DNA from: Manduca sexta
Lineage: Eukaryota > Arthropoda > Insecta > Lepidoptera > Sphingidae
Reading direction: 5' to 3'
Assembly (NCBI RefSeq): GCF_014839805.1
Contig: NC_051116.1
Location: forward strand, 9,281,556-9,345,555
Length of the DNA: 64,000 nt
Of this stretch, positions 24,791-36,348 are shown piece after piece. The notes beneath the pieces were generated by a model. That model worked only from the letters and a program-made list of their open reading frames with translations. It had not been told where the DNA came from and ran no database searches. A program made the translations under genes and the position numbers. The stretch's first letter is position 1. Each line of letters opens with the position of its first letter.

Positions 24791-24950
24791 TGATGAATGG
24801 GTCTTTTAAATGATGTAACTATTTTGTAAACACCTGATGTGCAAAACAAAACCATGCCATTTTATTCCAAAAACACGAGTTTATCAGCTCCAAATTCGTG
24901 TAGAGACACAAGAACACCTCTTCCCTCCTATCTCAAGCTCTAACATAAAT

Positions 24951-25031
24951 ATGATGTTAGTTAAATTCTTTTGTTCTATGGTTCTCTTTGTTCGCGTTAT
25001 CGCGGTAGTTGCAACCGTTACTCGCGCACAG
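24951..25031 (+). CDS. possible signal-peptide exon (weak)
   Basis: From ATG at 24951 the frame encodes about 27 residues with a strongly hydrophobic core (MVLFVRVIAVVA) after a Lys, then VTRAQ, which looks like a secretory signal with a cleavage site. It ends at CAG|gtacc (25031/25032), a possible splice donor. Without splicing, the frame runs to a stop at 25095-25097, where a SINE begins. It lies between two repeats and no downstream exon is visible. A chance hydrophobic frame is quite possible. Confidence 0.15.
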
Positions 25032-25093
25032 GTACCGACCGCATCAACGCTTAGAGAGACAAATTTGGAAAAGTGGGGGGTTTGCCCACTTTT

Positions 25094-25414
25094 ATAATAA
25101 TACCAGCGCTGCGTTATATACTGTTATACTGTTGAGCATGGGCCTCCTCTACTACTGAGAGGGATTGGGCCTTAGTCCACCACGCTGGCCTAGTGCGGAT
25201 TGGTAGACTTCACACACCTTCGAAATTCCTATAGAGAACTTCTCACATGTGCAGGTTTCCTCACGATGTTTTCCTTCACCGTTAAAGCGAACGATAAATT
25301 CACAAAGAATACACACATGATTTTAGAAAAGTCAGAGGTGTGTGCCCTTGGTATTTGAACCTGCGGACATTCGTCTTGGCAGTCCGTTCCACACCCAACT
25401 AGGCTATCGCCACT
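25094..25414 (-). repeat. SINE-A, full-length copy
   Basis: In reverse: head GGCGATAGCCTAGTTGGGTG (good A box), a recognisable B box (GGTTCAAATACC), the full body, and a (TTA)n-type tail at 25094-25104. Confidence 0.9.
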
Positions 25415-26277
25415 GGTATATATCTAGTATATATAAAGAAGTCTAGTTCATATTTTAACCATTTTCATGGCCGCTAAATTTCCTTATTCAGAATTTCCCA
25501 CGCAAAGGAACACCGGGTGAGTATCGAAGCATTACTCGCGGCCATTTATTGCGCGACACTGTTATCGCCTTGCGGTTATTGTCGAGAACAGGTGGTAATT
25601 CCCTCGGGGGCTGCGTGGAGGCAGGAGCGTACTTTAATGCGATTGTGGGGTGTTCGTGCCACTAAAACATCTTACAGTAGTTTCAAGAATAGGAGTTTTA
25701 TTGCGGTGTTTATGAGTTTTTTAATGCAGGGGATATTTAAATAACTAGCAATAATTGACCCTATTTTTTTGTTAAATATTGTAAGTTTAATGCTATATAA
25801 GTAATCATTCCTACTGTAGCAATTCTAGTATTTTCATAGATATATTAATGTAATTAATATGCACATTAACCACATAGAGGTAATTATTGTACAGTTTCAC
25901 ACAACACGTACGCTCTACTGCATCGTTCGGGCGACCTATATTCCACGTAATTTTAACAAAAGATCAAATTTCAATAGAATAATTAATTACATTAACTTTT
26001 ATTGTGCCGCAGCGCCGAGTTGAAAAGCCGCGGCCCAAGTTTTAAACAACTTGTGCAAAAACTAATTGAAATGTAACTTCAACAATCCGACAAGTTTCTT
26101 GATGAAGTTAGGCGAGACGGCCGCCGGGATGAGAAACTAGACGCGGTTGGTTTTGTTCCGTGATTCTGATAAATTGTTGTGTGATGCTAATTCGTTTGTA
26201 TGGGTGTTGGTACCGCATTGTTTTGATTTAAAGGACACAGATTGAATTACTAGATATTATCACAGCTAATGTCTTAA
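25415..26277. other. non-coding DNA with a GC-richer island
   Basis: No gene is supported. Bases about 26005-26155 (GCCGCAGCGCCGAG, then GAGACGGCCGCCGGG) are GC-richer and repeat-free by eye, a candidate conserved element. Confidence 0.35.
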
Positions 26278-26504
26278 GGCTGTCGCATATAGGATGGAGC
26301 GCAGCGCAGAGACTTATTTTATGACAAACTATTATCGACATTGTTTTCATTCAAACAATATTCAAAATCAATTAGCACAGCAATAAATTTAATTATGTTT
26401 ATGTTTTAATTGATTTTGAATATTATTTCAATGAAGACAATGTAGATAATAGATTGCCATTTAAAAACTCTCAGTGCTGCGCTCCGCCATATATACGCGG
26501 CCCG
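26278..26504. mobile_element. foldback MITE, about 227 bp
   Basis: The left arm (about 26279-26374) and right arm (about 26406-26502) are complementary with scattered mismatches. The innermost 18 bp (ATATTCAAAATCAATTA region) pair perfectly around a 31-nt loop. The tips carry GGAGCGCAGC and GCTGCGCTCC. No coding capacity. Its sequence is unrelated to the foldback at 5043. Confidence 0.8.
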
Positions 26505-28412
26505 TAGGATGACTTAAATAAAAGTAATATTATTATATATAACACAAAGTCTCATGTTGCTACTATAAATATATACTTGGTCTTACCATCGGACGCTATG
26601 CTAATCTTGTTCAAACAATAACTAAATATCTAATTGCAATATATTGATTCCAGTGAGTCATAGATGTATAATTTCAATGGATGGTCTTTCATACATTTAA
26701 TATCTCATTTGTGCCTTTAAAATATAAAAGTTCTATTAAATTATTCAAAATAAAAACGAAAATCTTTTCTCCAACCCTCAATTTTCGTAACAATGAGTAA
26801 TGAAGCTACTAAAGTGACCCCCAGTATATCCCCAACTGCGGCCCTGTCTCACATGACGGAGATACATGTGCGTGTCAGTTAGCATGAGTTATGTTGTACA
26901 ACTTGGGCCGTTTTTGTGTCGTCCTTACAACTTGTTTCCACTTGTTATCGGTTCAAATATAAAGTTTACAAGTGTCAGTTCCCATGTGACTTGAAATATT
27001 TTTTATCAAACTATTGTTGAACTTTTCCGGGGCTATGAAAAAATTATTAATGGTTTTTGTAGAAGGTATGTTCAGTTATAAATTATTATTATTAGTCGTT
27101 AATATTGATTGACAGAGAAACGTCTACATGTATGAAACGTGAGAGCAGAGATCAATTTTTTTCTAGGATAGTGATACTATGAAGATATATCGTTACATGT
27201 TATGAATAAACTGAAAACAGTATTGCTCTTCCATACCAATAAAAACTTTTTATTATTTCTTTTGTGAAAAAGTTTTTCATTTTTGCTATTTTGTTAGTTC
27301 TAAAACACATCTACTTGAAACCAATATTAGGAGAATAGATCTCGTCATATTTTATGTTAAGAAGTTTCCTGTTGCATTTCCGATGGTTAGAGTCAAATAA
27401 CAATATTTTTAATTTACCAGTATCTTGAAACTGTACTAAATCCAAAACAAAAAAATATAAAAAAAATCCATTTGATTTTGAGGAGTTCACCACTGCATAT
27501 TCGAAGCCCAATGTTCTATACCGATGAATTATAAATGAGACCGTTCCAGGGTTGTAAGAAATAAAATGCAAAAAGAATCATTTAAATCGGACTATGAAAT
27601 AAAATCTATAGCTGATCAAAAAAATACGATGAATAATCTGCTTTAACGTCGGTTAAAAAGTGTATGTCGGTTTTATAAATATAAAAACATCCGTACCTAG
27701 AGAATCAGTGATGCAGTTATAAGACTCAATGAAGTATAAATAACAGTAATAGACAAGAAATATTTATTTATTGATCCAAAAACATAATCTTAAATTACAA
27801 AGACTAAATACGCAGCTTCTTACTTAATAGTTAATCTTTTTATACATCAAAATCCAATTTCCATTCAATCACAAAAATGATTAAATTTTTAACAAAAATG
27901 AAATAGGTTTCAACCTGCTTCTAAATTGCCAAAGCTACAAAACCCTATATAAAATAGTTTTACTATATTTGTTAAAAGCCACGGTACAGTAATTGTCGCT
28001 ATGTACAGTCTTTGTACAATCAAACAGCGTGCTTTTTTCCATATTCCGGTGGCAAAATATGAAACTGACTGATGCTTTGTCAATTTGCCCCTTTGAGGGT
28101 AACGCGTGGAAAAAATGCAGCGTCCAAATTGGAACAGAGTGGCGAATGTTCTACGATATTTTAGTATATTCGTTTTTTGTAGGATATCGTAATATGTTGT
28201 AATATAGTGATCTCTAGGGTGAAATAGCTAGTGTTTGCAGATCATTTTGTATTTGTGCTTTTGTGGTATAAAGATATATGATGTCTATGTATCTAAAGGG
28301 GTAGATAGTACAATTAGTTAAATATTACTTTCCACCTTTTATATGTGTAGTATATTATTCTTATTAAGAACTCTATACAGTAGCTGTTTTTTTAATAAAA
28401 ATAACTCATAAA
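26505..28412. other. non-coding DNA, no gene seen
   Basis: AT-rich and without a supported gene. A TTTATTTATTGATCC stretch near 27763 and an ACGTCGGTTAAAAAGTG stretch near 27646 resemble LINE ends. Confidence 0.45.
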
Positions 28413-28413
28413 T

Positions 28414-28472
<59 letters not shown>

Positions 28473-28474
28473 TT
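28413..28474. repeat. (TTTA)n microsatellite, about 15 units, LINE tail
   Basis: A pure tetranucleotide array directly joined to the 3' UTR of the minus-strand LINE. On the LINE sense strand it is a (TAAA)n tail, as found in CR1-like elements that end in microsatellites and not in poly(A). Confidence 0.9.
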
Positions 28475-28705
28475 ATTAACGGACTGCTAACGGAGTTTAC
28501 AATTCAATTTAAATCCACACATGTATATAGTAACAGTCTCTTATGTAATTGTAACTCTAGTTACAAGCAGTCACAGCATGAGCCACAATATATATTTTCA
28601 ATCTTAAACAATAATTACTCTAATAATATTTAGTACAACTGCAATAAAATTACGTAAAATCTTATATACTATTTATAACAAAAGAGAAAAACAAAACATA
28701 CATAG

Positions 28706-28981
28706 TTAACATTCAGCGTTACTCAATAATTTACGTCTAAATTGTAATAATTTATCACCAAAAATGTCGACGTCATTACGGAAACCAACTGTTTGGTTGT
28801 ACAGAATAGACAGGCGAGGAACAGGAGCTTGCTTCCCTTTATTCGTTCTACTGAACCGAACATGAAATAAGGGTCCAGGTTTTCGAGGCGGTCTATTTGG
28901 TGCCTTTAATAAAAACTTGTTAAGTAAATAAGGGGCATCTATTACACCATTCATAATCTTATGTAGGAATAGTAAATTCAA
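28706..28981 (-). pseudogene. LINE ORF2, C-terminal tail
   Basis: Last part of the LINE polyprotein after the reverse transcriptase. It reads LLFLHKIMNGVIDAP and later RPPRKPG and ends LLSNAEC with a stop. A block SLSDRRD just upstream (about 28983-29010) sits in another frame, so one or two frameshifts separate it from the preceding segment. The SDRR-to-FLHKIMNG arrangement is usual for CR1/Jockey-type ORF2 ends. No enzymatic domain is present here. Confidence 0.85.
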
Positions 28982-28997
28982 AAATCTCTTCTATCAC

Positions 28998-29711
28998 TTA
29001 AAGACTGTAAATTAAAATGTATAAGCTTTTCTTTATAAGATTTAATATGGGCAGGTGGTCTAAATCTGTATGACAAATGGTAGAGTAGTTTTTTGAACTT
29101 TCTATTCTATTAATGTGTATTTTATATAATGGTGACCAGACAGCACTACAGTAATCCAATTTACTTCTAACATAGCTATTATATAACAATAAAGTATTAG
29201 AGGACTTAATGAATTCTTTGCCATTTCTGAGAATAAAACCAAGTGACTTATATGCAGAATTAAGTACTTTATCAATGTGAAACGTGAATTTTAGTTTAGT
29301 ATCTAGTGTTATTCCTAAATCATGGATCTCAGCGACCTCTTTTATGGGTACATTAGAAATTGTATATGTAGTGTCGTTTGTTTTATGCTTAAGAGTAAAT
29401 TTGATGTGGAAACACTTGGCTGGATTTAAATGCATCTTATTGGATACACACCAAGATGACAGGCTATCCAAATCGTCTTGTAACAGTTTTGCGTCATGCG
29501 TGTTTTGTATAGTACGAATTAGTTTTAAGTCATCTGCAAATAAATAACAATTTGAGTTTTTGAGAACATCAGTGACATCGTTTATAAAGACATTAAAGAA
29601 TAAAGGACCTAGATTAGAGCCCTGAGGCACCCCAGAGTAGGAAATAAAACGAGCAGAGCTATAGCCATTAATTACAACACTGGATTGTCTATTTTTAGGT
29701 AAGTTTTGCAC
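28998..29711 (-). pseudogene. LINE ORF2, reverse transcriptase palm and thumb
   Basis: The second half of the reverse transcriptase. It holds SGVPQGSNLGPLFFNVFIND (palm) and the catalytic FADD box at 29529-29540, then LQDDLDSLSSWC and KMHLNPAKC, and a thumb region ending LDYCSAVWSP. The catalytic residues are intact, but the frame is broken at both ends (about 29705 and 29000). In a working element this enzyme copies LINE RNA into DNA at a nicked chromosomal target. Confidence 0.92.
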
Positions 29712-30580
29712 CAGTCAAGCATAGGTCCCGATATTCCAAATTTTGCAAGTTTTTTACCAAAATACGATGGTTAACTTTATCAAATGCCTTGGTAAAATCT
29801 GTGTAGATAGCATCAACTTGGCTACCTTTATCTACTGCTAATGTAACATCATCAGTGTACTGAACTAGGTTTGTGTTTGTGGACCTCCTAGTGATGAAGC
29901 CATGCTGGTTTGATGATAGTTGGTCTCGAACTTGTCTAAACAGGTGAGGATATACTAGTGATTCAAAGACTTTAGCTATACACGAAAGAATGGATATGGG
30001 TCTGTAATTTGAAATATTATGTTTATTTCCGTTTTTGTAAACAGGTACAATTCTCGCCTCTTTCCAATTTGTTGGAAAAATACCCGATGATAATGATTTA
30101 TTAAAAATATGGCATAATGGAGTTGAGAGTTGATTGGCACATTGAGCGATGAATAGAGGTGGAATATTGTCCGGCCCAGCACTTTTACTCTGGTCAAGAT
30201 GTTTGAGTTTGTATCTTACATCCCTTACGTGAACGATGATGTTATTAAATTCTTGTCCCAATACAGTATCCATAGTAGTTTCATTTAACGTATCAGAATA
30301 ACTGTTATCTTGTTCAAATACTGAAGAGAAATGAGTGGCGAACAACTCGATAATGTCTTTCGTAGAATGACCTGTTGTACTATTTAGAAACATAGAAGGG
30401 GGATAACTAGAGCCATTGCTTCGCTTGTTTTTAATGTGTGTCCAAAAAAATTTGGGGTTTTTATTAATCATTGACTCAATGGAGTTAATATAATTATTGT
30501 AACATTCGCGCATTAATTTGTCACAGTCATCGCGTAAATAATCGAACTCTATTTTGTCTAGCGAATTTTTAAACTTTTAT
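29695..30580 (-). pseudogene. LINE ORF2, linker and reverse transcriptase fingers
   Basis: Starts in the linker after the endonuclease (KNPKFFWTHIKNKR) and continues into the reverse transcriptase: SAGPDNIPPLF, NYRPISILSCIAKVFE, QHGFITRRST, and the first catalytic Asp in YTDFTKAFDKVNH. The listed segment includes about 20 codons upstream of the first Met that continue the same frame (NSLDKIEFDYLRDD). Frame breaks occur at about 30565 on the endonuclease side and at about 29735 and 29705 on the palm side. Confidence 0.92.
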
Positions 30581-31490
30581 ATTTGCGGTGATATTTGTGT
30601 TTACGTTTAAGCAAGCGTACTAATGTGGGCGAGAACCATACTGGATAATTTGATTTAGATTTACATGAGAATGGGACAATGCTTTTTATTATTGAATTAA
30701 TAATTTCATAAAATTTTTCTACCATTTCGTTTACATTTGTACAAAGCTTAAATATATTTATCCATTCTATTTTACTAAGTTCAAGATTAATTAATTCATA
30801 ATTGGCTTTTCGGAAGTTTAATTTATTAACTTTAATATCTTGTACACTTTTACTTGGAGTCCCTAATAATTCAATAGCAACATGTAGTGGAGGGTGGTGT
30901 TTATCAACTTCTCTGAGGGGGTTAGGACAGTGTGTTACCTTCACATTACTACTCATATTACTGAGCACAAGGTCAAGAATTTTGCCGCTGTTGTTAGAAA
31001 CCTGATTATGTTGAGTAATGTCATTCAAAGACATAAAATCTATCAAGCTACTTTTAATTTGACAATTAGAATAATTACTTGGAGTAGCATAACCATTGTC
31101 ACTATTAAATACCCAATTTATACCACCTAAGTTAAAATCACCAACAATGACTGTATTGAGTTGGAATTCAAATGCGTAATTGCATTTGTTAAGGTAATTA
31201 TCTAAGTGTATTTGAGTTACTGGTGGAGGTAAGTAAACAGCGCACAAGTTCAGGGCCAGCCCGCAGTTGTTAAGATGGATTTTAACCCATATATCCTCGC
31301 AATCACTTTCTAAATTAGATAAACGGTGAGATGTAAATTTCTTATTAATAGCTATCAAAACACCGCCTCCCTTTGCCCTATGATTAAAAAAATTAGAGCT
31401 TTCCCTGTCTCGTCTGTACACATCATACCTGTCGTCGAACACTTCTAAACTAAAAATACTGTCATTAAGCCACGTTTCAGTGAATACAAT
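30558..31490 (-). pseudogene. LINE ORF2, AP-type endonuclease domain
   Basis: An apurinic-endonuclease-like domain that nicks target DNA in this class of element. The frame includes FTETWL (about 31465-31490, the catalytic Glu motif), GGGVLIAI, VGDFNLGGINW, KILDLVLSN and a variant of the SDHHP motif, here DKHHPPL. A further block YYQNVRGLR (about 31540-31565), the normal N-terminus of such domains, is in another frame, so a break lies near 31500. The change of Ser to Lys in the last motif is an odd substitution. Confidence 0.88.
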
Positions 31491-31743
31491 TATGTCAAAG
31501 TAATTTTTGAATTTGCTGCTGAACCTTAATAGTACTTAACCTAAGGCCTCTAACATTCTGGTAATAACATGATAAATTAAAAAAATCTGAGATCATATTA
31601 GAAAAAGCACACATGGGTGCGGACTACAGCTAAACAGTACCGGATACATTATAATAATTAAGAATAAAATAAAATATAATATAGATTATCAGTCAAAAAC
31701 AGAAATAAACAAAACAAACATAACAGAGCTATTCTACTATCAC

Positions 31744-32331
31744 TTACTCCAGTTTGGATAAAGCTTCAATTGTTTTAATTAGTTTATAATCAGATGACTC
31801 ATTTTTGCGCATATAAACTAAACCGTCCTTAATCCATACAAACTTGTAATTAAGTTCTCTGGCTTTCATTCTTGCCGCTGCATGTACACTTTTCATAGTT
31901 GGAGACAGATGTTCGTTTATATACACCGCACGCCGCTCTCCCGCTATTCCAAGGTGGGTACTGTTTAATTTATCCATATTTGTGGATGCTCTCTTGTTGA
32001 AAGTGATGGCAGCTGCAAGAAAGTCATTTCTGATTCTAGGACAGCTAAATTTCATCAACACAGAGCGAGGACGCTTGCTATCCCGATTGACCTTAGATAT
32101 ACGGGTACAAAGATGTAAGTCTGTCTCATTTAAGTTATAATGAATTGTATTGGCGATTTGTTGAACAGTTTTGAACAAATTTTCAGCTTTATGTTCCGGT
32201 ATGCATTGTATCTCAAGGTTACTAGCTCGGGAATGTTGTTCCATTTGGGTAAGGCGGGTACTGAGGCTAGACAGGTCTTTCTTGAGTTCGAGATTCTCCG
32301 TTTCTAAACATCTTATCCGATCTTCCTTCAA
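31744..32331 (-). pseudogene. LINE ORF1, coiled coil and baculovirus-FP-like domain
   Basis: The C-terminal two thirds of ORF1. It starts with a heptad-like segment (RCLETENLELKKDLSSLSTR), followed by an RNA-binding-like core (RPRSVLMKFSCPRIRNDFL) and an end with YINEHLSP and NYKFVWIKDGLVYMRKN, typical of the baculovirus FP-like domain in insect LINE ORF1 proteins. In the family this protein binds element RNA. It is separated from the N-terminal finger segment by a one-base frame change at about 32331-32345. An artificial TTG start would be needed to read it alone. Confidence 0.82.
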
Positions 32332-32804
32332 TTCAAGATCTTTTGCACCTGTTCGTAGTTGTGTTGTAAACAGTGAAGGCTCTCATCAACCTGAGATAAT
32401 CTACTCAATACCTCATTAATGTGAAGGTCGAACTGATGAAGGATGTTGATTTTAAAGTCATCCAATAAAGAAGCCATATCATCGCGAAGTTCCTGCCTAA
32501 GGTCATTATCAGCAGGCCGATGTGTTGAATACACTTTTTTTCGCAACGTTATATTCGATGCTTCGGAGTTAGATGATGGGCTGCAAGTTGACAGGTTGAT
32601 CTGGCTGGTAAAAGATTTCTTTTTTGCACATGCTAAGCAAATCCAAGATGATTTGAAGTCCCTAGTTAGATCTCTGAACTGTTTTGTTTTCTTCGGTCCT
32701 TCAATGCATTCAAAATGGTATTTAATCTTACATTCATAGCATGTCAGACAATTCAGAGAAGGTGATTGACTCGAGCAGCATCCAAATTTGTTCAATTTCG
32801 ACAT
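32328..32804 (-). pseudogene. LINE ORF1, PHD-like finger segment
   Basis: The N-terminal part of ORF1. The likely start is the ATG at 32802-32804 (MSKLNKFGCC), not the upstream in-frame Met. It has a Cys/His cluster, LTCYECKIKYHFECIEG and SSWICLACAKKK, as in PHD-like fingers of CR1-type ORF1 proteins, then a Ser-rich linker and the start of a coiled coil (LHQFDLHINEVLSRL). The frame ends QKILN and a stop at the same place where the next segment takes over one frame away. Confidence 0.8.
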
Positions 32805-32870
32805 TTTTATTTTATTTAAAATTAATGTCGAATAAATCAAAATTATAAACAGCTCCCTCTGTCAACGAGT

Positions 32871-34730
32871 AGAAGATATAAAATATTGAATGTAATAAAA
32901 GTTAATTTTTCAATGAATACAATAGATGGCGGCAACGTTCGAACCAATTCAAATAAAAAACGGCTTCTGTTATAACCGCCAATGTAGATTTACGAGTAGA
33001 ACAAAGTATAAAAAAACTTCTGCTTTCTTTTGCTTTTTAACACCACCACTTACAATTAATAAAGTCACATCCAATTTCTGGTCACTAAGTTCTGTTTATT
33101 AAGTTATGCAAAATTCGTACTTGTTAGTTGTAGTCCGCACTGATATGCTAAGTAAACATGAAGAAAGTTACCAACTCATTAGATAACACTTGATGATCTT
33201 CTAACACCACTAAAGGCACTAGTGAAACGGTTAATTGCAATGTCAGATACGTTTATATATTTTTAACAGTATTAATTAGTAGAGCACTATGAAATTTCTG
33301 TTTAATCGAAGAGCGCCACCTAGCGATTTTGTTTCTATATCCAGAATTCGAATGCAGATATATTTGGTTTCATATAATAAACATGTTGTCTCTAAGCGAA
33401 TGTGGATCCAAATGCATAAAATGTGGAAACAAACAGAAATTTCATATTCATTCATAAAATACGCAAACTACCAGTGTAAAGTCGCTTCTTTACAATTTTA
33501 TTCACAAATGAAATATTGAAATCCAATTAAATATGTTAACAATGCCATTTGTAGAGACAACAGCGCTCGGCAGGCTCATTACATAACTAGCGATAGTAAA
33601 AACTATAGTATAAATTCTGTATTATTTTTACTGCCCCACTGCTGGGCGTGGATTTGTTTAAAGTTAGTCACTTTGTGCCGTTTTTTATAGCACTAGAACA
33701 ATGACACAGCGATAATATCATGCAATATTTTGTAATATAATTGACTGTAAATATGCAAGAAATTATTGTTAAATGGGTCAACTGATTGTAAGTTTTAGGA
33801 CTGTTACTCCACGTTGCCTTCTGTGAGACAATCGTTCAGAAATATACACCAATATTTTTTCATTACCAAGAAAAAAGAAATGGGGCATGTAAAAGAGGTA
33901 AGATATAAACGTGTTATCGGAATTTTTGTTCTTATGGAAAGGACAAAGCTATGATAAGTAAAATTTTATTTACTCATGCATAAAATTAAAGACATAACAC
34001 GCAATAAGTAACAACTGAATGGCAATTTCATTTACTTGGAAGACATACTTATTCTAGTTATTTTAGTTTTAAAAAGCAACTACGTAACGGATTTAAAATA
34101 AATTTTAAGGTACCTATTTGGAAGTCCATTGTTTTAATTAAAAAGGTAATTTTCTGAATCGGTTAATAAATGACTGAGTTCTAAGGTAACACGTGAAAAC
34201 ACATATTGAAATGAAAACCGCCTCTGTTTTAAGTCGATTAATTACCTTCTTTTAAAGAAAATTTTATGATTTCATGTATTCTTATTTTTTTATTTGTCGT
34301 CAGTAACAGCAGCAGATAAAGCATTTTGTTTGTAATTATAAACTAGTATAGTATATCAAACGTAACTCTACCACGGAAAAGAAAAATTTTGGTGCCAAAT
34401 CTGTACCATAAATTTCACAGCAATTGTCAGTTACTAATTTGCCACTAAATTTACTTTACATTCGATGTCTTATTGCTATCGCAAGACACGTAATAACCCC
34501 AGTACAGTGGTAGAGTGGTAGCGGCTCAACTTAATTGTTTTACCTGTATTGTATTTGATTACTCGCGCATTTGCATCGTTAATAATATTTATTACGCAGC
34601 TGATAAACTGCGGTGGGGCTCGTGAGTTTCCACCAAATGCACGGATTTTAGTTTTATTCAATTACTTTAGATATTACGTCAACCGAATAAAAATCGGCTA
34701 ATGTGGTGACGTGTTAGGTCTTATCTTGTG
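32871..34730. other. non-coding DNA, includes probable LINE 5' UTR
   Basis: The first one to two hundred bases may be the LINE 5' UTR (ATGGCGGCAACGTTCG near 32926). The rest is AT-rich and has no recognised gene. Confidence 0.4.
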
Positions 34731-34806
34731 ATAACACAGGCGGAAAGTGGGTGCCCTGGTTGCTTCCCTGTTTAACCCTTTGGGGATAGAGCCGTGATGT
34801 GTGTAC
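34731..34806 (+). repeat. SINE-B, 3' fragment
   Basis: GGAAAGTGGGTGCCCTGGTT and CCCTTTGGGGATAGAGCCGT followed by GTGATGTGTGTACG match the end of SINE-B. Confidence 0.7.
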
Positions 34807-35711
34807 GCATGACATTGCGCTGAATATCTTTGTTGAATACGTTAATAACTCATTTTATATTGATGGGTAATTGCCCCAATATTTATTCATCGCTCTGACA
34901 AAAATCGGAATTTTCTGGTGATGTCCCTCAGTAACTGTACGAACATTTTTTGTGGTATTTTTATTATTAATATAGCTAACAAATTAATAACGTCGTATGA
35001 TATTCGGCTGACTTTATGATCAGAAAATATATGTAAATTAGTTGGCGTTTTAAGTTATACTCATCACTCGGTAACCATTGCAGGCATTAAAGTTTTATTT
35101 CTCTAACTCAACCCGGATGTCTGTGCTTCGCGTCTATATTTTAAGCTCGTAAGCACCGTTGTGGGATAAGATGGAGCATAAAGTTTACAATGGGTATTTG
35201 AATTCTAAAAATTCTAGAGTAGAATAAGTTTTTTAAAGTACTATAAAAGTGAAGAGAATAAAATTTATAGGTAATAATTTTTTTTTAACTCAATAATTTA
35301 TAAGTAGAGTTTCATCTCATTAATTTTTCATATAATTTTATGTTTATATTGTGATTTTGTGGTAGAAAACAATAAATAGCTTTGTGACACGAAATCACAT
35401 CAGATTTACAAATTATTGTAACACAATTTTATCTGAACAAAACACTGAATAATTAAAATAATAAACTCTAAATTGTATAACAAAAACAAAAGGCAATCTG
35501 AACACAATCACCCTCGAGATGAAGAGATTAGTCTGTTCCCGCGAACAATGCATTTCCCCGCGTCCGCGCATCGCGGTACAACTCAAAATAATCCGCGCTA
35601 TCTCGCCGGTGAAACGACAGAGCAATCCCCGGGGGTTCCTGTAGACTATTGGCCTACTTTTTAAAATACAGGTACCAGACAAGTAATGAACATAGTTACG
35701 ATACCAACATG
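34807..35711. other. non-coding DNA with a GC-richer island at 35505-35660
   Basis: The island (CCCGCGAACAATGCATTTCC, CGCGTCCGCGCATCGCGG) shows open frames on both strands. This is usual for GC-rich non-coding DNA and is not evidence for a gene. No repeat signature is seen. Confidence 0.35.
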
Positions 35712-35948
35712 TCGCTGACGGGACGACCCATAAAATGCTGGAGCTGTGTGGTGGATGTTGACCTGTAGCAACTTCAAGTCAGTAACTGGGGAAAGCTGGT
35801 TGTCTGGTAGAGAGCGCCTCGAGCGATAAGACCGCCATTTGTACCACCGATGTTTAAAGAATTTCCATCATATGTATTCATATTTGTTTTGGTTTTTTAA
35901 CACTTATGGTGTACAATAAAGTTTTAAATAAATAATAAAATAAAAAAA
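35712..35948 (+). repeat. LINE 3' end with polyadenylation signal
   Basis: AACTGGGGAAAGCTGGTTGT, CTGGTAGAGAGCGCCTCGAG and GACCGCCATTTGTACC lead to GTGTACAATAAAGTTTTAAA and an A-rich end. This is the familiar 3' end of a lepidopteran non-LTR element, 5'-truncated. Confidence 0.65.
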
Positions 35949-36107
35949 AGCTGGCGCAGTACAGGAATAGCTGGGAGTCACTCGTTTTGGAGGCCTAAAT
36001 TTATTTTGCGTCGCTGAGCCAACTGAGTAAATAAGTAGTTGCCAGAGGTATCAAGACGCATACATTTTACTTCTCGTATAGTACAGGAACTTATATAAAG
36101 TATACCT

Positions 36108-36292
36108 GATTGTAAACGGAGAGAGATTGTTATCCCTCGCCAGTCGACACAATTACGGCGGCCTATTTGAAACCGGATATACAGGTTGATCTTGAAACGC
36201 GACACATAATACAGCCTCTATGACGGGTTTTAAATTGTATAAAATGATCGCTATTCGGGCGTATACGAATATAGTATTACTATATATAGACT
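36108..36292 (+). repeat. family D, decayed copy
   Basis: GAGAGATTGTTATCCCTCGC, CAGTCGACACAATTACGGCG and GACGGGTTTTAAATTGTATA follow the family D order. Both ends are eroded. Confidence 0.7.
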
Positions 36293-36348
36293 TAGATTAA
36301 GACGCGACTCGTACCCAACCTACTGATTTGTCATTTAAAAACATTTTA

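Larger units (their letters stand above)
28413..32870 (-). mobile_element. CR1/Jockey-group LINE, nearly full length, inactive
   Basis: This is a non-LTR retrotransposon of about 4.4 kb on the minus strand. It contains ORF1 (PHD-like finger, coiled coil, FP-like domain), an ORF2 with AP endonuclease and reverse transcriptase, a short 3' UTR and a (TAAA)n tail. I see at least seven frame breaks, so it cannot make its proteins. The CR1 side of the group is favoured by the microsatellite tail and the ORF1 layout. The 5' boundary is uncertain (about 32850-33000), and I could not identify a target-site duplication. Confidence 0.9.

Noticed and set aside
28413..28474. CRISPR-like or satellite array
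   Set aside because: The unit is only 4 bp with no spacers. It is the tetranucleotide tail of the LINE.
29284..32739. Plus-strand open frames inside the LINE
   Set aside because: They are antisense shadows of the LINE ORFs, which have clear domain matches on the minus strand.
35413..35682. Overlapping open frames on both strands in a GC-rich island
   Set aside because: Few stop codons are expected in GC-rich DNA. The peptides have no recognisable features, so I kept only the island.
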